DNA of 64,000 bases, taken from contig NC_064756.1 of NCBI RefSeq assembly GCF_011397635.1, forward strand, positions 3,428,922 through 3,492,921, read 5' to 3'. Every line of letters begins with the position of its first letter. Position 1 is the stretch's first letter. Below the pieces are notes generated by a model. That model was not told where the DNA came from. It was given only the letters and a program-made list of their open reading frames with translations, and did no database searches. This DNA comes from Epinephelus fuscoguttatus. Taxonomy: Eukaryota; Chordata; Actinopteri; Perciformes; Serranidae. Shown here in pieces: positions 35,920-47,177 of the stretch. The position numbers were made by a program, and so were the translations under genes.

Positions 35920-36927
35920 AGCCGCTACAAGGAACTTTTAACTGGATATGCAAAAGTCTCTGGTTTCTGCTGATGTCTGTATGTGACCTACAACAGCAAA
36001 TGAGACCATCGGTGTGAAGATAAGCTATTTCTATATAGTGTATATCCATACCTTTAGGAAACTGTCTCCAGGTCCGCCCCAGGTCGCTTCCAGGATGAAA
36101 CGATTTACGGCACTCAGATGGCACACGTCATCTTACCTAGCTGCTTACATTTATAGTGACTCTGATAAATAGTCGCTATTCCTCCTCCTCGACCCGACGT
36201 CCGCGGGGAGTTAAAATAGCAGCAATCATCGGGTGAAAGTTCTGTGAAAGCACTGGACTCACCAACAGTCAGCCACGTCTCAGTCACACAGAGAAAATCC
36301 AATCCTCAGGAAGTCAGGAAATCCTTCAGGATAAACGTTTTGTTCACTAGCGATCTAGCATTTACCAGCCCAATCCTGGCAGGAGCCGGCGGGTCCACGG
36401 CGTTAGCTGTCCGGGGAGCCACACACAGAGGCCGCAGGTTGCACAGATTCACCCCGCACCAGAGGGGACGAGGAGAGCAGGGGCCACGGGGCTGGAACAC
36501 CTCATCCGGGCCGACGACAGATACCAGCCAGGCGTCGACAGGGTCCAACGAGTGCCGAGAAATAAAGAGGTGAGGCACCGCTCCATACTCAGTCCAAGAA
36601 GCTGTGGAAGTGCTCGCCAAACAGGCCTTCAGCCTTACCAGCTGACTGCTGCGTTTACCCCGGCGGTGGTGGCGCTTATGCCAGAGAGGTGGAGCTGGGG
36701 CGCGGCAGAGGTGAGCTGGGATCCCCGATAGGAGCGGGGGCAAAGTTTTCCCGTCTTGTTGTTTCATTCATCTCCAAAACAAACACATGCGCGAGCCAGG
36801 TAAGCGTCTTTACGACAATACGCGCTAGAGCTCATGGGAAATGTAGGCTTCATTCCGGCAAAACACTACCGCTTTTGTCCACAGGGTCGCCAAAAGCAAC
36901 TCAAAATGAAAGTTCCTTGTAGGGGCT
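35920..36927. mobile_element. TTAA-flanked inverted-repeat element enclosing a LINE fragment
   Basis: The left end is TTAA (35916-35919) then agccgctacaaggaacttt. The right end is aagttccttgtaggggct then TTAA (36928-36931). The ends are inverse with one mismatch over about 18-20 bp. The 1.0-kb interior includes the LINE endonuclease piece at 36114-36767. TTAA duplication points to a piggyBac- or Kolobok-type non-autonomous element (inference). Confidence 0.6.
36114..36767 (-). pseudogene. LINE AP-endonuclease N-terminal fragment
   Basis: The minus-strand reading has ARIGLVNARSLVNKTFILKD followed in another frame by MDFLCVTETWLTVGESSAF and FNSPRTSGRGGGIATIY. NARSLxNK...D...TETWL and SGRGGGxAxxY are conserved blocks of the exonuclease/endonuclease/phosphatase domain of CR1/L2/Rex1-type non-LTR retrotransposons. 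Only the N-terminal half of the domain is present and the reverse transcriptase is missing. Confidence 0.75.
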
Positions 36928-36931
36928 TTAA

Positions 36932-37513
36932 GTACATTTTGTAGATTAGATAAGTTTAGATAAAACACATTTTACAAGATGCTGTAAAATAAGATATTTC
37001 AAGATAAGATTTGACTGAAGGAAACTCAGTGAAAAAAAACACCTTTTAAAATGTTGAGCTTTATGTTTTGAAGATATATTTTTTATGAAAAAAGTCTTTG
37101 TGTCAGAGTAATATTGCATTTAGACCTGTAAGTTGTCTCCCTGTAGTGTGTCAGAATATGTAGAGAATAATTAGATGTATTGTTCTTATGCTGTCACATT
37201 ATTAGGGACAGGGCAAACTTAAAGCAGTTATGTGACTTTTTATGTTACTGTTTTATCTTCTGAGCAAAAATGCAGAATATTCACTGGTCTCAGATATTAA
37301 GATATGATGCTTTTCTCATAAAAAAAAGTGTCATTGTAAAAATGCCATTTTGAAATTAAATGTTTTTCACAGTGTGCTGAAATACAAAGTACATTATAAA
37401 TCATGTTTATCTAAATTTTGCTGAAGCATAATTTATACAGTAAATAAAGATACACAAAAATGAATAAATGTATAAAAATAAACCAACACAAGACTAAATT
37501 CATTTCAACAAAA
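36932..37513. other. AT-rich intergenic stretch
   Basis: No gene seen. Words such as agataagatttgac and aggaaactc at about 36990-37030 repeat those at 35490-35525 on the far side of the inverted-repeat element, suggesting an older local duplication into which the element inserted. Confidence 0.35.
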
Positions 37514-38220
37514 TTTATTTTTTGAAGAAACCACTCAATGGTGCTCATGTTTAAAACCTGCACATGGCATCTGTAATACACAAATCTCAATAAATTACAT
37601 AAAAATACAAAATAATTTAAAAGCCACAGAAAAGTCACTCCGTTGAGATAAAACTGCAGCTCAGGCCGAACAGGTCTCCTGACTCATCAGGGTTTGAAGT
37701 CTCCGGTGTCGGACTTTCCCTGCAGCTTCTGAACGCGTCACCACCTGCAGTCACATCAGAGCAGCCGTCTGTTTAGCCAAACCTGTTATCCAACAGCAGG
37801 ATGCTGTCAGCCGACCTTTGACCTCTGATAGCAGAAGTCATGTTACAGGATGAGTTTGACCTCTGAGCAGCAGGTGGACAGTCAGTGCTTCACAAAGTCA
37901 AGGATGCTTCCTTTGGAAGGATGGGTCCTTCAAAGTTGGGTCCTACAGAGGCAAGGCAAGACTCCTTCCTAGTGTTCAGTGAGCATACATTCGAACAGGT
38001 GTGCATCACTGAAGAGGCCACACCTTTAAATCAGGCAAATTGTGTGCAAAGAATTGTGGGTCTTGTGGGTATGCATCCTTTAAAATTCTCTGAAGGAAGG
38101 ACTCAGTCCTCAGTGGAATCCAAGGGTCCTTGACACTGGTACAGTCCTTCTTGAAATTCAGGGTATTGAAGGATCCTTCCTTGACTTTGAGAATCAGGAT
38201 CAGCATCAGGTTTGTCGGGT
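37514..38220 (-). other. Probable 3' UTR of the dharma-like gene
   Basis: This segment follows the homeobox-gene stop codon on the minus strand. An AATAAA signal (ttattt/tttatt on plus, 37514-37519) could end the transcript, giving a UTR of about 0.7 kb. A dispersed repeat occupies 37880-38190. The portion about 37640-37770 is relatively GC-rich and unique-looking; it keeps an open minus-strand frame ending GDLFGLSCSFISTE, but no protein is recognised. Confidence 0.4.
37880..38190 (+). repeat. Dispersed repeat, copy of 54040-54370
   Basis: aagtcaaggatgcttcctt, atgggtccttcaaagttggg, ctacagag, attctctgaaggaaggact and gatccttccttgactttga are shared in the same order with 54040-54370. It lies in the presumed 3' UTR of the homeobox gene. 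Confidence 0.7.
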
Positions 38221-39838
38221 TCAGAGGAAGGAGGTGAAGAAGTTCTTCTCTGCTCCAGCTCTGGTGGGAGAGGAGGGGGATTTGACCTTCGACCCGCTGC
38301 ACTGTCGCTTCCTCCTGGCTCTGCGGTTCTTAAACCACACCTGGAACCACAAACAGAAAGAGAGACAAGATTAAACCATCGGAAGTTTGAAAATCCAGAA
38401 ATAATTTCTGTTTTACAGTTTCTAGTTGTGATAAATGGTGTAATTTTGGTGATTTGTCTTTCTTTAAAAATCCGTTATAAAAGAAATACAAAATACAGCT
38501 ATTCAAATGTGTATGCTCCTCCCCTAAGCCAGAAGTCCCCCACAAGTGCTTACTAAATTATCTGACATGCCTCCCCTTTTTGGCACCACTCCCACCACCT
38601 TCATACGAACACTCCCTACGAGGTGAGAGCGGTCTCAGATAGCTTCCATGTCTTTTTTTAATACATAGTTAAGTATTTCAGCAGATTTATTCAGCCAGTT
38701 TCGGGAGCCCTGGGTAATCAGTCCCACTTTCCCCTCCCACTACGACACCAGAAGAATATGGAACGAGAAAGCGATCGTGCGTAAAACTGCCATATGGACA
38801 GGTTCTGCGCATTCCTTGTTCACACATGATTAAAATAAATCACCTGAGCGGCTCCGCATACGCATTTGGGTTGTATATGTTTAATACTGTGAATTATATA
38901 ACTATAAATAATAATTTTCCTTGTAAAAGGACAGACTTGATTTGCCACATAAAAGAAAAAAACTTCATGGATAAGAGCGTGCGTAAAATCCAAACTGGCA
39001 ACATTTTACGCAGGGGCTTTGCGGCCTTTTTCTTTCTCCGGCCTATTAAATTAATGAAAAATAAAAATAAAGGCAACACTGAAACATCACGTGGGACTCA
39101 CCCTGACCGTCTCCTCGCTCAGGCCGGTGCTCCTCGCCACCTCAGCGCGTGCCTCAACTGCCGGATACTCGGTGAGCTCGAACAGCGCCTCGAGTCGCTT
39201 GGTCTGACTGTCGGTGAACACCGTCCTCATCCGGGCCTTCTGACGCGACTGCGCCAGCATCCCGGTTTGATGGTAACCATGGTGACTTGCAAACTGTTGA
39301 GCACCTGGTAAAAAAAAAGTAGCATTTAAACGAGTTAATGGAGCGAAAAACGGAAGAAATGCGCGAAAAGTGATCCTGAATTAAGTATCGCTCTAAGAGT
39401 TTACTCTTAAACTAAAAAAAAGTTTAAATTCAAATACAACTTTATGTCAACAAACTTTTAAAGATTATCTTTAGAAATGTAAAAAATATATATATAATAA
39501 TAACCTGCAGAGTCCTGGCTGCTGCTGAAATGCACGTGAGCTCCTTGTTGTAAGTTTGGATAAATGCTGAAGTCTGTGTGATGGAAACCGGCTCCGCACG
39601 GGCACAACGCCTCTCCGAAGCTCATCCCTCGGTACTGAAGGCAGCCTGACACTGGCACCGGCACCGGCACCAGGACCGGCGCAGGAGGTCTGATGTTCCC
39701 GGAGTCCAAACTGAATCCGCCCTGGATCCTCTGGAGACAGCCTCCTGGTGGAAACTCCATCACCGAGGTCTTGTGTCCGAACTGTGGGGAGAGGATGCGC
39801 TCCATGCTGAAGTCCGACACGCTGCTCCCTCTGTCCAT
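38221..39838 (-). CDS. dharma: Dharma/bozozok-like K50 homeodomain repressor, three exons
   Basis: Minus-strand exons are 39505-39838, 39102-39304 and 38221-38340, with GT/AG junctions in matching phase, encoding 218 residues. Residues 10-17 read FSMERILS, a Goosecoid/eh1-like Groucho-binding motif. Homeodomain residues about 134-193 include RMRTVFTDSQTKRLEALFEL and VWFKNRRARRKRQ; homeodomain position 50 is lysine (K183), as in Goosecoid/Otx/Bicoid types. In zebrafish Dharma, about 192 residues, this pairing of an N-terminal repressor motif with a paired-type K50 homeodomain drives dorsal organiser formation downstream of maternal beta-catenin. The ATG at 39838 is the first in frame and has A at -3 and G at +4. 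An out-of-frame upstream ATG (near 39930) exists if transcription starts further out. A divergent goosecoid-like paralogue is the main alternative. Confidence 0.8.
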
Positions 39839-40016
39839 CGTTACACTTGAATGTCTGAACAAGTTGCTTCTGAGCTCTGGAGCTCCAGTGTCCAGTTTTA
39901 AAGAGAAGCACAAAGTGTGAAGCCGCCATCAAACACCTGACTGCGCTTTAATATGTTAATGAGCTTCTTGAGCGTTTGATGGCTGAAGTTCAGTCAGACA
40001 TGAGAAGAAATCTGGA

Positions 40017-40053
40017 CTTTGATTTGACCTCTTGAACCCTTTGATTCTTTGAA
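40017..40053 (-). promoter_or_regulatory. Cluster of three TCF/LEF-type motifs upstream of the homeobox gene
   Basis: CTTTGAT occurs at 40017-40023 and 40039-40045 and CTTTGAA at 40047-40053, that is 180-215 bp upstream of the start codon. These match the TCF/LEF consensus CTTTGA(A/T). Known dharma promoters are activated directly by beta-catenin/TCF. The motif is short, so chance occurrence is possible; three in 37 bp at this position is the argument. Confidence 0.5.
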
Positions 40054-40159
40054 CTGGACGATGATGTGATGATGGGACTGAGTCTGTAAACTGGAATCAC
40101 TTAGTTTGTTCATTTCATCTTCGAATCAGCTGTTAACTTTCACTTTTCTTCAAACAACT

Positions 40160-40340
40160 GGAGGAGGAGGAAGTACTCCGATCCTTTACTCAAGTAAAAG
40201 TACTAATATCACACTGTGAAAGTACTCCACCACAAACTAAAGCCCTGCATTGAAAAGGTTAGTTAAGTAAAAGTAAGTAAATGTAATTAGGAAAATGTGC
40301 TTGTGTTAGTACAGTAAAAGTAAAAGTAGGGGAGACCAGG
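40160..40340 (+). repeat. Dispersed repeat rich in aagtaaaagtac
   Basis: aggaagtactccgatccttt, actcaagtaaaagtact and aagccctgcattgaaaaggt match the family at 15080. Confidence 0.5.
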
Positions 40341-40616
40341 TAGCATATAGTTAACAAACAGCAGTCTTTCCAACTTCTCCAGCTACATCACAGACGTCAT
40401 TAACTGATGTCCAACACAAGGAGAGCCATAGTTACAGCCTGCTCCACTACACTGGGACAGGTTGGAACACAGCCTGGGGTAAGATCTAACAACAAGAGTG
40501 AAGAATTAAAAACTACACAGTACAAAAATTATACATAAAGACACTGATACATACAATACTAACCAGTTCCTATAAGGTGGAACACACTAAGCTGTACGTC
40601 TCAGATGCTGAGTACC

Positions 40617-40656
<40 letters not shown>
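40617..40656. repeat. (AC)n microsatellite
   Basis: A CA run with one A interruption (acacaaacacac). Confidence 0.9.
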
Positions 40657-40814
40657 TTAAAAGACTGTTGCTCCAGTCAAATAACCAGGGGTCGTCCTGC
40701 TGCGCCCACACAGGGCAGCTGTGCAGTTGCTGCACACATGCCGCATTATTTTGCGTCCTCAAATTAATTGTCTTCACTGTAGACACATGGCAGGCACACT
40801 CAAATGCCGGAGCA

Positions 40815-41078
40815 ACAGTATAAAGTGGCATTTGCACAGTCCATAGGGACTTTGGTCGCTGGTTCAAGTTCCCGTCTGGACCAAATGTGGAGCGTGGACT
40901 GGCAGCTGGAGAGATGTCCCTGAGCAAGGCAGCAAACACCCGACTGTTTAGGGTACCTGTCCATTAGTAGCAATTCTTGCTCTAACATCTCCTCATGTAT
41001 GGGTCCTGTTTGTGAATGTGTGAGTGGCAAAACTGAATTTCCCCTCAGGGGTTAATAAAGTTTATCTTCTTAAAATTA
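40815..41078 (+). mobile_element. SINE-like element
   Basis: A Pol III box B-like segment (ctggttcaagttcccg) is followed by a body and the 3' terminus gaatttcccctcaggggtta then ataaagtttatct. This terminus is shared by many fish SINE/LINE tails. The 5' boundary is uncertain and no target duplication was identified. Confidence 0.5.
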
Positions 41079-41587
41079 AAGACTCAAGCACAAGTACCTC
41101 ATATTTGTACTTATGTACAGTACTTGAGTAAATGTACTTTACGCTACACAAAGACTGGGACAGTAGGACAAAGTGTACAGGTACATGTTATTTATTCAGA
41201 ATACCTTGTCAGCCATCTGTGCACCCCAAATTAGGTTTAAATCTATGTTGATCAGTTTGTTTTTGAACTTTTTAGAGATAAAAAAAAATATATTTCAACC
41301 TTTTAAAGTGTTGGAAACGTCCATCTATGGACCAGAGGTGCTGTAAACACACACTTTGTAGTTATTTCTTTCCTTTCCTTTTATTCTCTCCTCACTGTCT
41401 TCTGCCATCTGCTACTGTCTGTGATCAGCATCATTTGGATTTTTGAGGAGAAATAATCTGCAGTGAACACCGGTGGCCTGCAGATGTCACCGGTAGTGTT
41501 TGTTACAGACTGCAAATAACCTGCTGGCTTCTGAATTACTATTTCTCCAAAAACAAAATGTGAAAAGGAAAAACAGCCAACAGTGTC

Positions 41588-41655
41588 AGAGAGAAGAGAA
41601 GAGAAGAGAAGAGAAGAGAAGAGAAGAGAAGAGAAGAGAAGAGAAGAGAAGAGAA
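41588..41655. repeat. (GAGAA)n microsatellite
   Basis: About 13 near-perfect units of gagaa/agaga. Confidence 0.95.
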
Positions 41656-41834
41656 TTCACATGCGACAGCAGCTAAAGAGTCAGAATCAAAAGACAAAAG
41701 ATATGACATGAGATAAAATAGGAAACAAAAAGAAATATATAAATATTATTGCACAGTAAGATGTTGTAGGAAACTGTGCAGGAACGTTACACAGTGTTAA
41801 TATAAGGATATGTACATGCACACACAAGCTGACA

Positions 41835-42000
41835 GAGGTGGGTAGTAACTAGTTACATTTACTCAGTTACATTTACTTGAGTAACTTTTTGGATAAATTG
41901 TACTTTTCAGAGTAGTTTTAATGCAAAATACTTTTTACTTTTACTTGAGTTATATTGTTTTAAAGCAACAATACTCTCACTTGAGTACAATATTTGGCCA
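41835..42000 (+). repeat. Dispersed repeat with ttacttgagtaac words
   Basis: gtagtaactagttacattta, ctcagttacatttacttga and actttttacttttacttgag are typical of a short fish repeat related to the aagtaaaagtac family. An AC/AT microsatellite follows. Confidence 0.45.
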
Positions 42001-42023
42001 CTCTACCCCCCTCTGAGTACATA

Positions 42024-42026
<3 letters not shown>

Positions 42027-42106
<80 letters not shown>

Positions 42107-42240
42107 TCTTATACTGTACATATGTATATATATATATATGTATGTATATATGTATATATTCTTATACTGTACATATGTATATATATATATATGTATGTAT
42201 ATATGTATATATTCTTATACTGTACATATATATATATGTA
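42027..42240. repeat. Compound (AC)n/(AT)n microsatellite with tandem higher-order units
   Basis: An AC run (42027-42069) passes into AT. A roughly 64-bp unit containing gtatatattcttatactgta then repeats about three times to 42240. Confidence 0.9.
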
Positions 42241-42609
42241 CAGTATAAGAATAAATTAAATAGTAAATTGTTCTAAAGTATCAGCACTCTTACTTGAGTA
42301 CAATATTTGGCTAAATATAAATATGTATTTGCTTCGTCACTACACAGCGAGTGTTAGAGTGAAACCAGCTTTGATCTGCAGCAGAGGATCTTTGTCACGT
42401 CACAGCAGATCAAAGCTGTAAATGACACTGAGCTTTTCTCACCTTCTCACTTCAAACAGTTAAAAACCTGCAGGAACCGAAACTGACTCAAACTAAATAT
42501 GATCATAAATAAAACTGTCCACAGGAATGTGATGTATTTTATTCCACACTCCTTTGTGCTACTATAGTAAAAGCACAAGTGATGTGAGTGATGCTGACAA
42601 CTCATCCTC

Positions 42610-42900
42610 ACTGTGACCTCGTCACATGTCCACGTTTGGTCATGGACTGTCCACGTCCACATATGACGTGTGTTGGTTGTTGACGTTCTGGGACGCCGTG
42701 TCAACTTCAGCCTGTTACATGCATTGTCTGTTTTCAAAATACACTTCTGTTTTCACAGGAAATGTACAGTTTGCATACAGTCTCTTTCAAAATAAAAGCA
42801 CTACGTTGGTAGAACTCTACAAATTGACATTTTTTTCCTTCAGCAACACACGTGGTTGGGTTTAGGAAAAAAAGAACAGAGTTTGACTTTATATTCAAAT
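42610..42900 (+). repeat. Dispersed repeat B, copy
   Basis: Hallmarks in order: tgtccacgtttggtcatgg, cgtgttggttgttgacgtt, ctgttacatgcattgtctgt, ttttcacaggaaatg, cagtctctttcaaaataaaa, gcactacgttgg. Other copies are at 48930 (+), 57470 (-), 53345 (partial) and 3646 (partial, -). Confidence 0.65.
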
Positions 42901-44675
42901 GGGAAGCGAATAGCGGATATTGAGGTAGTAGTTCTGCCTGCAGCAGATGTACTTAGATGTACTTAGTAGGAGTAAGTACAATATACATGTATACAGAGTA
43001 GACGTGTTAAGATTTTTTTTGTGCCACAGTTTATTTACAGGTTTAAATAAAGAAAACGTACAGGCCTCATGGTTTGATTTAGTAACAGCTTTATCAGAGT
43101 TTTTAAGACTTGTTGTTTCATCATCTATAATAATGAGGGATAAATAAGAAAATATTTAAGTGTCTTAAGTCAAAAATGAAAAGCATTAATATGTTTTGAG
43201 TTTCAGTTTCCACAGTTTGTTTCCCTGTGAGTGTGTCGGATGTTAGTTCAGTCTGACTTCTGAGAGAAGATCAATCAGTGATCAATAACAGATCAGTCAG
43301 CGCCGTCTCTTTAAACTCTCTCTGATCTGATCGATCACTAACAGACATGAAGGGAAGGAACAGAAAGAGCAGCAGATTATCAAACATCCTCAGACTGACG
43401 ATCAAACAGCACATTCACACATTTCAGTGGTACAAACGTGTTCAGTGAGGATCACAGTAGGCTCGGCTGCACAATATACAGACATTAAAGACAAAGAGAC
43501 AATATCATGATAAATAATTTACAAGTTGTGAAGAACATTTTGAGTCCTGTGGGATTTTAAAAGTCTGTTTGTCTTTGGAAAAAATTTTGTGTATTTGTGC
43601 TGTGATGATTAAAATTCACTTTACAATAATAAAATCAGAAAACAACATTTTATGGGTCCAAAATGTTGAAATAGTTCCCTAGAAAGTTTTTGGATAGAAC
43701 TGAGTAATGTGATACTCATCTGGGGAAAATAAGAATTTCCTTGACAGAAAATAATTCAAATTCAAATTCAAATGAATATTCTGTTATTGCAAATCACACT
43801 GCTCTTGTTTATTCTCTATTACCGACAAAGTCCTTTCTTAAAAAATTATTTGGAATTATCTCCTAAATGGATGTGCTACTTGTGCTTTGATGTGATTTTA
43901 AAATGTTTAAAATGAATTCTTGAATCATTTTCTTAATAAATATTTCATGAGTAACGGTTGGTTGTCAATTGTTGTTTGATATGAGTAACTATTAACAAAC
44001 ATTTATGTCATGATTTGAGTGAAAACACATTTTATAGAGGCTATTGTACACATATACAAATACTGGTGTGCCTTAGGCATAAAAAGTTTGGTCTACATAA
44101 TACAGTCCATCACAACAATAAAACATGGAAACTTTCACCGCTGTAAAATCTCACAGTAAATTAGTTAATGTCTTTCTTTAACTAAGGAAACCTTGTAAGG
44201 GATTCTGTGCCTCAGCTAAGGAGAAATTAAGCTTTAAGTGTCATATTTAAAGAGAAAACTAAAGGTGTGCTGTGCAACTGGTCCCTGACGTCAGGAGGTT
44301 ATTAACAGGAGCTTGTAAGGCCCCACCCTTGGTAGGCTCTATGGGGTGAACACAACTCCACCACTGACCGAAAATAACCTCAGAAGACACCTTTAAAATA
44401 CTCAGATCTATTAACAAATAAACAAACAAGACAACAAAAATTGCAGGCTGAGTGGCAGCAGGAGCAGCAGGAGCAGCGGGAGCAGCAGGACAAGCACCAG
44501 AAGCCTCTCTGCTCTGCTGCTGGTACAGGAGCTCTTAAGCACCTCCTCCACACCAGGTGCAATGGACCTTGTTAAGCAATGCAGCACACCTGGACAGGAA
44601 GAAAACACACACAGCTGTAACAAAGCTGAATTATCCACCGAGGTCTCTTCCTCTCCAGAACAAATGGACCAGGTC
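42901..44675. other. Intergenic stretch, no gene recognised
   Basis: AT-rich sequence. A gagcagcaggagcagc-type low-complexity patch at about 44455-44500 creates long open frames on both strands but has no protein-like context. Confidence 0.3.
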
Positions 44676-44678
44676 ATT

Positions 44679-45294
44679 AAGGCCTTGTTTACACGGATAC
44701 CGATACAAATAAAAACTGATTTTTATTTCTTCCGTATAAAAAAAAAAGGTTTACACGATCAGTTGTGAAAGCGATATCCCTGTTTACACGAAAACGCAAA
44801 AACTGCAGCTTTTTGCTGCAATTAGCATGCCAGGCCAGTAGGTGGCGATACGCCATACATCAAACACCATAGAAGAACGTTCTGCGTATGCACAGTGATT
44901 TGTTTTCCTCTTGGCGCTCGTGATAAAAACAATGATAAACTACATTTGAACCTCATGTAGCATAGTTAGCTGCTATGCACTGACTAATATTGGGCACAGC
45001 AGACGTCTTTGTGCTCCGATGTAGCGGTGATGTTGATGCAGCAGTGCTAAGTTCATTTGTAAGCTCGTAAGTAGTCCCAAAAGTGCTAACAAAACGTAAA
45101 CAACCCGGCACATATCTGCCATTGTTGTTGTGGTTACCGGTCGCCTAGTGGGCACAAACTTTCACTTTGGAAGGCCTTTTTAAAAATCTCCATTTTCATC
45201 GAGAAAAACAGCGCTTTCGTGTAAACGACAGACGCAAACACAAAGATAAATACTTGTTTTCAGAAATATACAGAACCATATAAACAGGCCCTTA
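44679..45294. mobile_element. Inverted-repeat element (ggccttgtttacac type)
   Basis: The left end ttaaggccttgtttacacgg is mirrored by the right end ataaacaggcccttaa. Inside, gtttacacgaaaacgc and gctttcgtgtaaacg are also inverted. No coding region. It is probably a non-autonomous DNA transposon of the group whose ends carry tgtttacac, abundant in fish. Confidence 0.55.
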
Positions 45295-46825
45295 AACCAG
45301 TAAAAACACTGACACTACTCCTTTCAGAGGGGCTTCTTACTACAGTGGTTGACATGGAAACATGAATGTCCCCGTCTAGAGCCAGTGTTTGGTTTGCCCG
45401 TTCTGGGCTACCGCAGAAACATGGCGGCACAACATGGTGACTCTGTAGATGGAGCCCGGTCTCACTCCGAAGTCGTCAAAATCCAGCGCTTGGGCAGTGA
45501 GAAAGGCGTCCTTTAAAGCTGGCATGAATCGCGGCCAGTTGCCGTTATAGTTTAATGGCGCCCGGCAGCGTCAGGGAGAAACATGGCAGGACAAGGATTA
45601 AAGTTAAATATAACCAAATAAGTCATAAATTAAATATACATATCATAACCTGCTGCCGCTTTCTGCTGTTGTCAAATGGCACTTGTTGGCACACACTGCT
45701 GGACTGAATGTAAGCACGGCTGTGATTCGGTCGTAGACACGAGGACGCGGGCCTACTTTGTATTAATAATCTGAATCTGTGAAGTAACCAAAGCTGTCAG
45801 ATAAATGGAGTGTTGTAAAAGTACAGTATTTCCCTCTGAGATGTAGAGTAGAAGTATAAAGTACAGGTACTCAGTTACTTTCCACCACTGCTGATATCTG
45901 AACCAGGCGGGGTTAATTAGGGACAGGAAGTGACGACGTCTCCCCCTGTTTCTCACTGAAATGAATGAGGACCCAAATCTAGGGTGACTGCACCGTTAGG
46001 GGTCGTGGGCGGACTTTTGTTTCAGCCAGTCCCAGTGAAGGATGTTTTTACACAGCATGAGAGGAAGCAGAGGTCATCTTGTTGTTGTCTTACAACACTG
46101 AATGAGTCCAGCTGGGTTATTCATATTAGCCGCCACATCAGGTGTGAGTGTTTCTGTCAGACTCTCAGCTCGTCTCAGCATGAATCAGCAAAACATCATG
46201 AGGCCCCAGACTGCTCAGTGAGCTGGACTCTCCCTCTCTGTCTGCTGGCTCACTGTCTGTACTGTCGCTGATTAGTAAGCACGGCGGGAGTTCACTCGTA
46301 GGGCTTTTTGGACGAGTTTCAGTTCTTCTCTCACTCTGCCTTTTGGCAACTGCTCATCCCTCCTTCCATGTCCGCTCGCTGTGTCGGCTGGGTTTCAGTT
46401 CTGTGTCTGCTCTGCAATGTGTGTGAGACATTTCACTGGCTTCTGGCTGCATCTCAATACTCTGACCAATGGCCTCAGGGCTCGATCTCAAAACTGTGTT
46501 AGTTTACTGGCTGGATTTCAGTACTATTGAGTCACTTTGTTGGCTGGCTGCAGTGTAACGTAGTGTATCTTTGGGCTGGGTTTCAACACAGTCCAATGAG
46601 CCTTCTGTTGAGGCCTCAGAGCTGTTTTTTGATGTAGTTTTATTACTGTTCAGTGGCTGTTTCTTGCTTTGGTAATTTGAGAGTTTCATATTTTAAAGAT
46701 TATCTTTCTCAGAATGTGTCTCATTACATCAGCACTCATATAAAATGTTGACCACGAATAAAAACACATGCAGGAGCTCACTGTGGCCTAAACCACACCA
46801 ACTAATATTGACACTACTACTATTC
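45295..46825. other. Intergenic stretch, no gene recognised
   Basis: The word cagttactttccaccactgc at about 45870 belongs to the aagtaaaagtac repeat family. At 46290-46690 short phrases resembling ggctgggtttcagttctgtg recur loosely. No exon was found. Confidence 0.3.
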
Positions 46826-47177
46826 ATTCATTCTTTCATCTTCTAATCGCTTCATCCTCTTGAGGGTCGCGGGGTGCTGGAGCCTATCCCAGCTGACATC
46901 AGGCGAGAGGCAGGGTTCACCCTGGACAGGTCGCCAGACTATCGCAGGGCTGACACATAGAGACAGACAACCATTCACACCTACGGATAATTTAGAATCA
47001 CCAATTAACCTGCATGTCTTTGGACTGTGGGAGGAAGCTGGAGCACCTGGAGGAAACCCACACTGACACGGGGAGAACATGCAAACTCCACACAGAAGGG
47101 CTCCCACGCCCGGGATCGAACTGGTAACCCTCTTGCTGTGGGGCGAGAGTGCTAACCACCACACCACCGTGCCGCCC
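46826..47177 (-). mobile_element. tRNA-derived SINE, third copy
   Basis: A reverse-oriented copy of the 2032-2410 family, tail at 46826 and head ending ccaccgtgccgcccc at 47177. It lacks the roughly 12-bp cactcacattca segment found in the 8075 copy. Confidence 0.85.

Noticed and set aside
39458-39932. Upstream or alternative starts for the homeobox gene
   Set aside because: The extension in the coding frame beyond 39838 has no ATG (it begins at a TTG codon), and the ATG near 39930 is in a different frame. MDRGSS at 39838 has a good start context.
44411-44677. Leucine/serine-rich minus-strand frame
   Set aside because: It comes from a gcagcaggagcagc low-complexity patch; no neighbouring exon or motif supports it.
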